Of a stretch of DNA of 64,000 nucleotides, positions 60,780 through 64,000 are shown one piece after another. The translations under genes were made by a program, and so were the position numbers. Position 1 is the first letter of the stretch. Each line of letters begins with the position of its first letter. Source of the stretch: Citrobacter amalonaticus (GTDB taxonomy: Bacteria; Pseudomonadota; Gammaproteobacteria; Enterobacterales; Enterobacteriaceae); contig JARDVN010000002.1 of the NCBI GenBank assembly GCA_028994555.1, positions 62,001 to 126,000 on the forward strand, given 5' to 3'. A model generated the notes under the pieces. That model was given only the letters and a program-made list of their open reading frames with translations. It had not been told where the DNA came from and made no database searches.

Positions 60780-63225
60780 TCGTAACCATCAAAAAGAAAC
60801 TCGAAGAAACGTTGATCCCGGAGCACTTGCGAGCTGCCGGGATTATTCCTGTCCTGGCCTATGACGAAGACGATCATGTCTTCCTTATGGATGATCACAG
60901 TGCAGGCTTTGGTTTCATGTGTGAGCCCCTGTGTGGTGCCGATGAAAAAGTTCAGGAGCGAATGAACGGTTTCCTGAATCAGGAGTTCCCGTCGAAGACT
61001 ACGCTCCAGTTTGTCCTGTTCCGCTCCCCCGGACATCAATCAGGAGATGTACCGGATGATGGGTTTGCGTGATGGCTTCCGTCACGAGCTGCTGACATCT
61101 GTTATCAAGGAACGGATTAACTTCCTCCAGCACCACACGACAGATCGCATATTTGCCAAGACCAACAAAGGTATCTACGACAATGGCTTGATCCAAGACC
61201 TCAAGCTGTTCGTTACGTGCAAAGTCCCCATCAAGAACAATAACCCGACTGAAAGCGAACTCCAGCAGCTCGCACAGCTTCGCACGAAGGTCGAATCATC
61301 GCTTCAAACCGTTGGTCTGCGTCCTCGCACAATGACGGCGGTGAACTACATCCGGATCATGAGCACCATCCTGAATTGGGGGGCCAGATGCTTCATGGCG
61401 ACATGACTCTGTGGATTGGGAGATGGATAAGCCCATCTGCGAGCAAATCTTCGATTACGGCACCGACGTGGAAGTCAGCAAGAATGGCATCAGGCTGGGT
61501 GACTACCACGCGAAAGTCATGTCAGCGAAAAAGCTGCCTGACGTTTTCTACTTTGGTGATGCGTTGACCTATGCCGGGGATCTCAGCGGCGGCAATTCCA
61601 GCATCAAAGAAAACTACATGGTCGTGACCAATGTTTTTTTCCCTGAGGCAGAAAGCACGAAAAACACTCTGGAGCGCAAACGCCAGTTCACTGTAAACCA
61701 AGCCTACGGGCCGATGCTCAAATTCGTGCCGGTGCTGGCGGACAAGAAGGAGAGCTTCGACACTCTCTATGAGTCCATGAAAGAGGGGGCTAAGCCAGTC
61801 AAGATCACCTACTCGGTGGTTTTATTTGCTCCAACCAAAGAACGTGTTGAAGCGGCGGCGATGGCCGCACGAAACATCTGGCGTGAATCTCGGTTCGAGC
61901 TGATGGAGGACAAGTTCGTTGCTCTGCCGATGTTCCTCAACTGCCTGCCATTCTGTACCGACCGGGATGCAGTGCGAGACCTATTCCGCTACAAGACCAT
62001 GACAACCGAGCAGGCTGCTGTGGTCCTGCCGGTGTTTGGGGAATGGAAGGGGACCGGGACCTATCATGCAGCGCTGATTTCCCGCAACGGCCAGCTCATG
62101 AGTCTGTCTCTTCACGACAGTAATACCAACAAGAACCTGGTGATCGCAGCCGAATCCGGCTCGGGTAAATCGTTCCTTACCAACGAACTGATTTTTTCCT
62201 ACTTGTCCGAGGGGGCTCAGGTCTGGGTTATTGATGCCGGTAAGTCCTACCAGAAGTTGTCGGAAATGCTCAATGGCGACTTCGTTCACTTTGAAGAAGG
62301 AACGCACGTCTGCCTCAACCCGTTTGAGCTCATACAGAACTACGAGGACGAAGAAGACGCGATAGTCAGCCTCGTTTGTGCGATGGCTTCGGCTAAGGGC
62401 TTGCTGGATGAATGGCAAATCTCTGCGTTGAAACAGGTCCTTTCTCGCCTGTGGGAAGAGAAAGGTAAAGAGATGAAGGTTGACGACATCGCTGAGCGCT
62501 GCCTGGAAGAAGAAAATGACCAGCGCCTCAAGGATATTGGTCAGCAGCTCTACGCCTTTACGTCGCAGGGCAGCTACGGGAAATACTTCTCTCGCAAGAA
62601 CAACGTCAGCTTCCAGAACCAGTTCACTGTACTGGAGCTCGATGAACTGCAAGGGCGTAAGCACTTGCGTCAGGTTGTACTACTCCAGCTTATTTACCAG
62701 ATCCAGCAAGAAGTATTCCTGGGTGAACGTAACCGCAAGAAAGTCGTCATCGTGGATGAGGCCTGGGACCTGCTCAAAGAGGGCGAGGTCTCGGTCTTCA
62801 TGGAACATGCCTACCGCAAATTCCGTAAGTACGGTGGCTCCGTTGTCATTGCAACGCAGTCCATCAACGACCTCTATGAGAACGCAGTGGGCCGCGCCAT
62901 CGCGGAGAACTCGGCCAGCATGTACTTGCTCGGCCAAACCGAAGAAACCGTGGAATCTGTTAAACGTAGCGGTCGTCTGACCCTTTCAGAGGGCGGGTTC
63001 CACACCCTCAAAACGGTACACACCATCCAAGGCGTGTACTCAGAAATCTTTATCAAATCGAAGAGCGGTATGGGCGTCGGTCGCTTGATAGTGGGCGACT
63101 TCCAGAAGCTACTTTATTCGACCGATCCGGTGGACGTTAACGCCATCGACCAGTTTGTGAAACAAGGCATGAGCATACCTGAGGCAATCAAGGCCGTAAT
63201 GCGAAGCCGTCGGCAGGCTGCATAA
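60776..63225 (+). CDS. traC: TraC, VirB4-like ATPase
   Basis: Assembly ATPase of F-type systems. AAESGSGKSFLTNE is Walker A, KKVVIVDEAWDLL Walker B, and GGSVVIATQSINDL the later motif. A C5 run (61026-61030, probably four) and G6 (61378-61383) break the N-terminal part; corrected length is 815 residues. It energises pilus assembly at the inner membrane. Confidence 0.93.
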
Positions 63226-63239
63226 CCAGGGAGACAGTA

Positions 63240-63557
63240 ATGGACATTAAATCAATCGCAATCGCCGCCATTCTCGGTGCCGCTGGTGGCTTCGGCGGTA
63301 GCTACTACGTGATGAGCGAACAAACGGCAAGCATCCATCAGCGTTTGAATCAAACCCCGCCAGTGGTCGTGGTTGACTTCGCTAAAGTGGCGTCGGCGTA
63401 TCCCGCTGGTGCCTCTCAGGAGGAAGTTGAAAGGCTGATGGTCAAGACCAATGACGCAATTTTGAAGTTGAAAGACGCAGGTTATTTGGTCCTTGACGCA
63501 AGTGCTGTCGTCGGGGCTCCAAGTGACGTGTACCTCCCTGATGAGGTGCTGAAATGA
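63240..63557 (+). CDS. TrbI-like small membrane protein
   Basis: 105 residues: a single N-terminal TM (IAIAAILGAAGGFGGSYYVM) and a periplasmic region (VVVVDFAKVASAYPAGASQEE...). The position after traC and the FAKV..YP pattern fit F-type TrbI. Intact. Confidence 0.6.
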   Translation: MDIKSIAIAAILGAAGGFGGSYYVMSEQTASIHQRLNQTPPVVVVDFAKVASAYPAGASQEEVERLMVKTNDAILKLKDAGYLVLDASAVVGAPSDVYLPDEVLK

Positions 63558-64000
63558 ATTTTCCACTCAAGAAGTATTTCGTCAAAAAAGGAATCCTGGA
63601 AGCGCTTCGGGGTTAAGGCAGGTGTGACACTAGTGGTTCTTTGGGCTGCTGGTGCGGCCTTTGCCAGCCGCTACCGTATTGGCATTGATCCACAACAGGA
63701 GAAGTGCCTGCCGGGTTACACCTTCTTCCTCATTGATCTGAACGACCAAACTCTGGAGAGGGGAGCGGTTTACGCCTTCCAAGCCAAGAACATGCAGCCT
63801 TTCTACAAGGACGGGACTCGCATGGTCAAAATCCTCACCGGTATGCCGGGGGGATAAAGTCGAGATCAACGATAAGTGGAAGATCACCGTCAATGGTGAT
63901 GTCGTCGGAGAGGGGCTCCAGCTCGCAGGGAAACTACATCTGCCAGAGAGCCACTTTTACGGCAAGACCACGCTGAAAGAGAACAACTACTGGTTTATGG
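63554..64000 (+). CDS. TraF/TrhF-type signal peptidase-like protein (runs off the window)
   Basis: Two errors hide it (A6 63584-63589 and G6 63848-63853). Corrected: MNFPLKKYFVKKESWKRFGV, a TM (VTLVVLWAAGAAFA), then an S26 peptidase-like domain with RYRIGIDPQQEKCLPGYTFF and MVKILTGMPGDKVEI; the GMPGD block carries the family's Lys-containing motif. Probably processes pilin or circularises it. It ends outside the window. Confidence 0.75.

Overview
The window is about 64 kb of a large conjugative multidrug-resistance plasmid of the IncA/C (IncC) type from a gammaproteobacterial host, probably Enterobacterales. This rests on a parA-parB-wHTH maintenance cluster and a MobH-type traI / traD / traJ / traL-E-K-B-V-A / giant Ig-like gene / dsbC / traC order, with blaCMY-blc-sugE inserted after traA. 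The replication gene, oriT and the rest of the transfer region are not in the window, and the species cannot be told.

Layout. (1) 1-9743 is a Tn1548-like resistance segment: an IS91-like remnant joined to an IS5-family remnant, armA (aminoglycosides), a 16S-methylase-adjacent mnmA fragment, an IS5 end remnant, ISEc29, msr(E)-mph(E) (macrolides) with a leader-peptide attenuator and a downstream pdif site, then broken Acinetobacter-type replication genes. (2) IS26 (9744-10563) joins this to GC-rich broad-host-range plasmid DNA with five palindromes and a serine recombinase. (3) 12.1-22.0 kb is an ISCR2-driven island: ISCR2, virD2 fragment, floR, lysR fragment, second ISCR2 fragment, tetA(A)/tetR(A), a Tn5393 end, strB, strA and sul2. 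(4) 22.1-35.7 kb is IncC backbone: partition genes, a DNA methylase-like protein, a run of small unknown genes, a C5 cytosine methyltransferase, an ASCH protein, topB and a lipoprotein. (5) 35.8-64.0 kb is the transfer region, interrupted by an IS4-family element (44104-45525) and by an ISEcp1 transposition unit carrying a CMY-2-group AmpC gene (49841-54322).

How it works together. TraI (relaxase), TraD (coupling ATPase) and TraJ prepare DNA. TraL/E/K/B/V/A/C, DsbC and the signal peptidase-like protein build the F/MPF type IV secretion pilus. Six short dyad boxes of the form TGCCCAAAATGGGC lie 84-114 nt upstream of transfer or accessory operons and probably bind the IncC activator AcaCD. Resistance cargo covers aminoglycosides, macrolides, phenicols, tetracycline, streptomycin, sulfonamides and cephalosporins.

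Data quality. About three dozen reading frames are broken, and in essentially every case removing one base (two in one traL run) from a homopolymer restores a full-length known protein. The corrected lengths fit exactly (ArmA 257, Mph(E) 294, TetR 216, StrA 267, StrB 278, Sul2 271, CMY 381 aa). I treat these as homopolymer over-calls, not pseudogenes; coordinates below span the restored genes.
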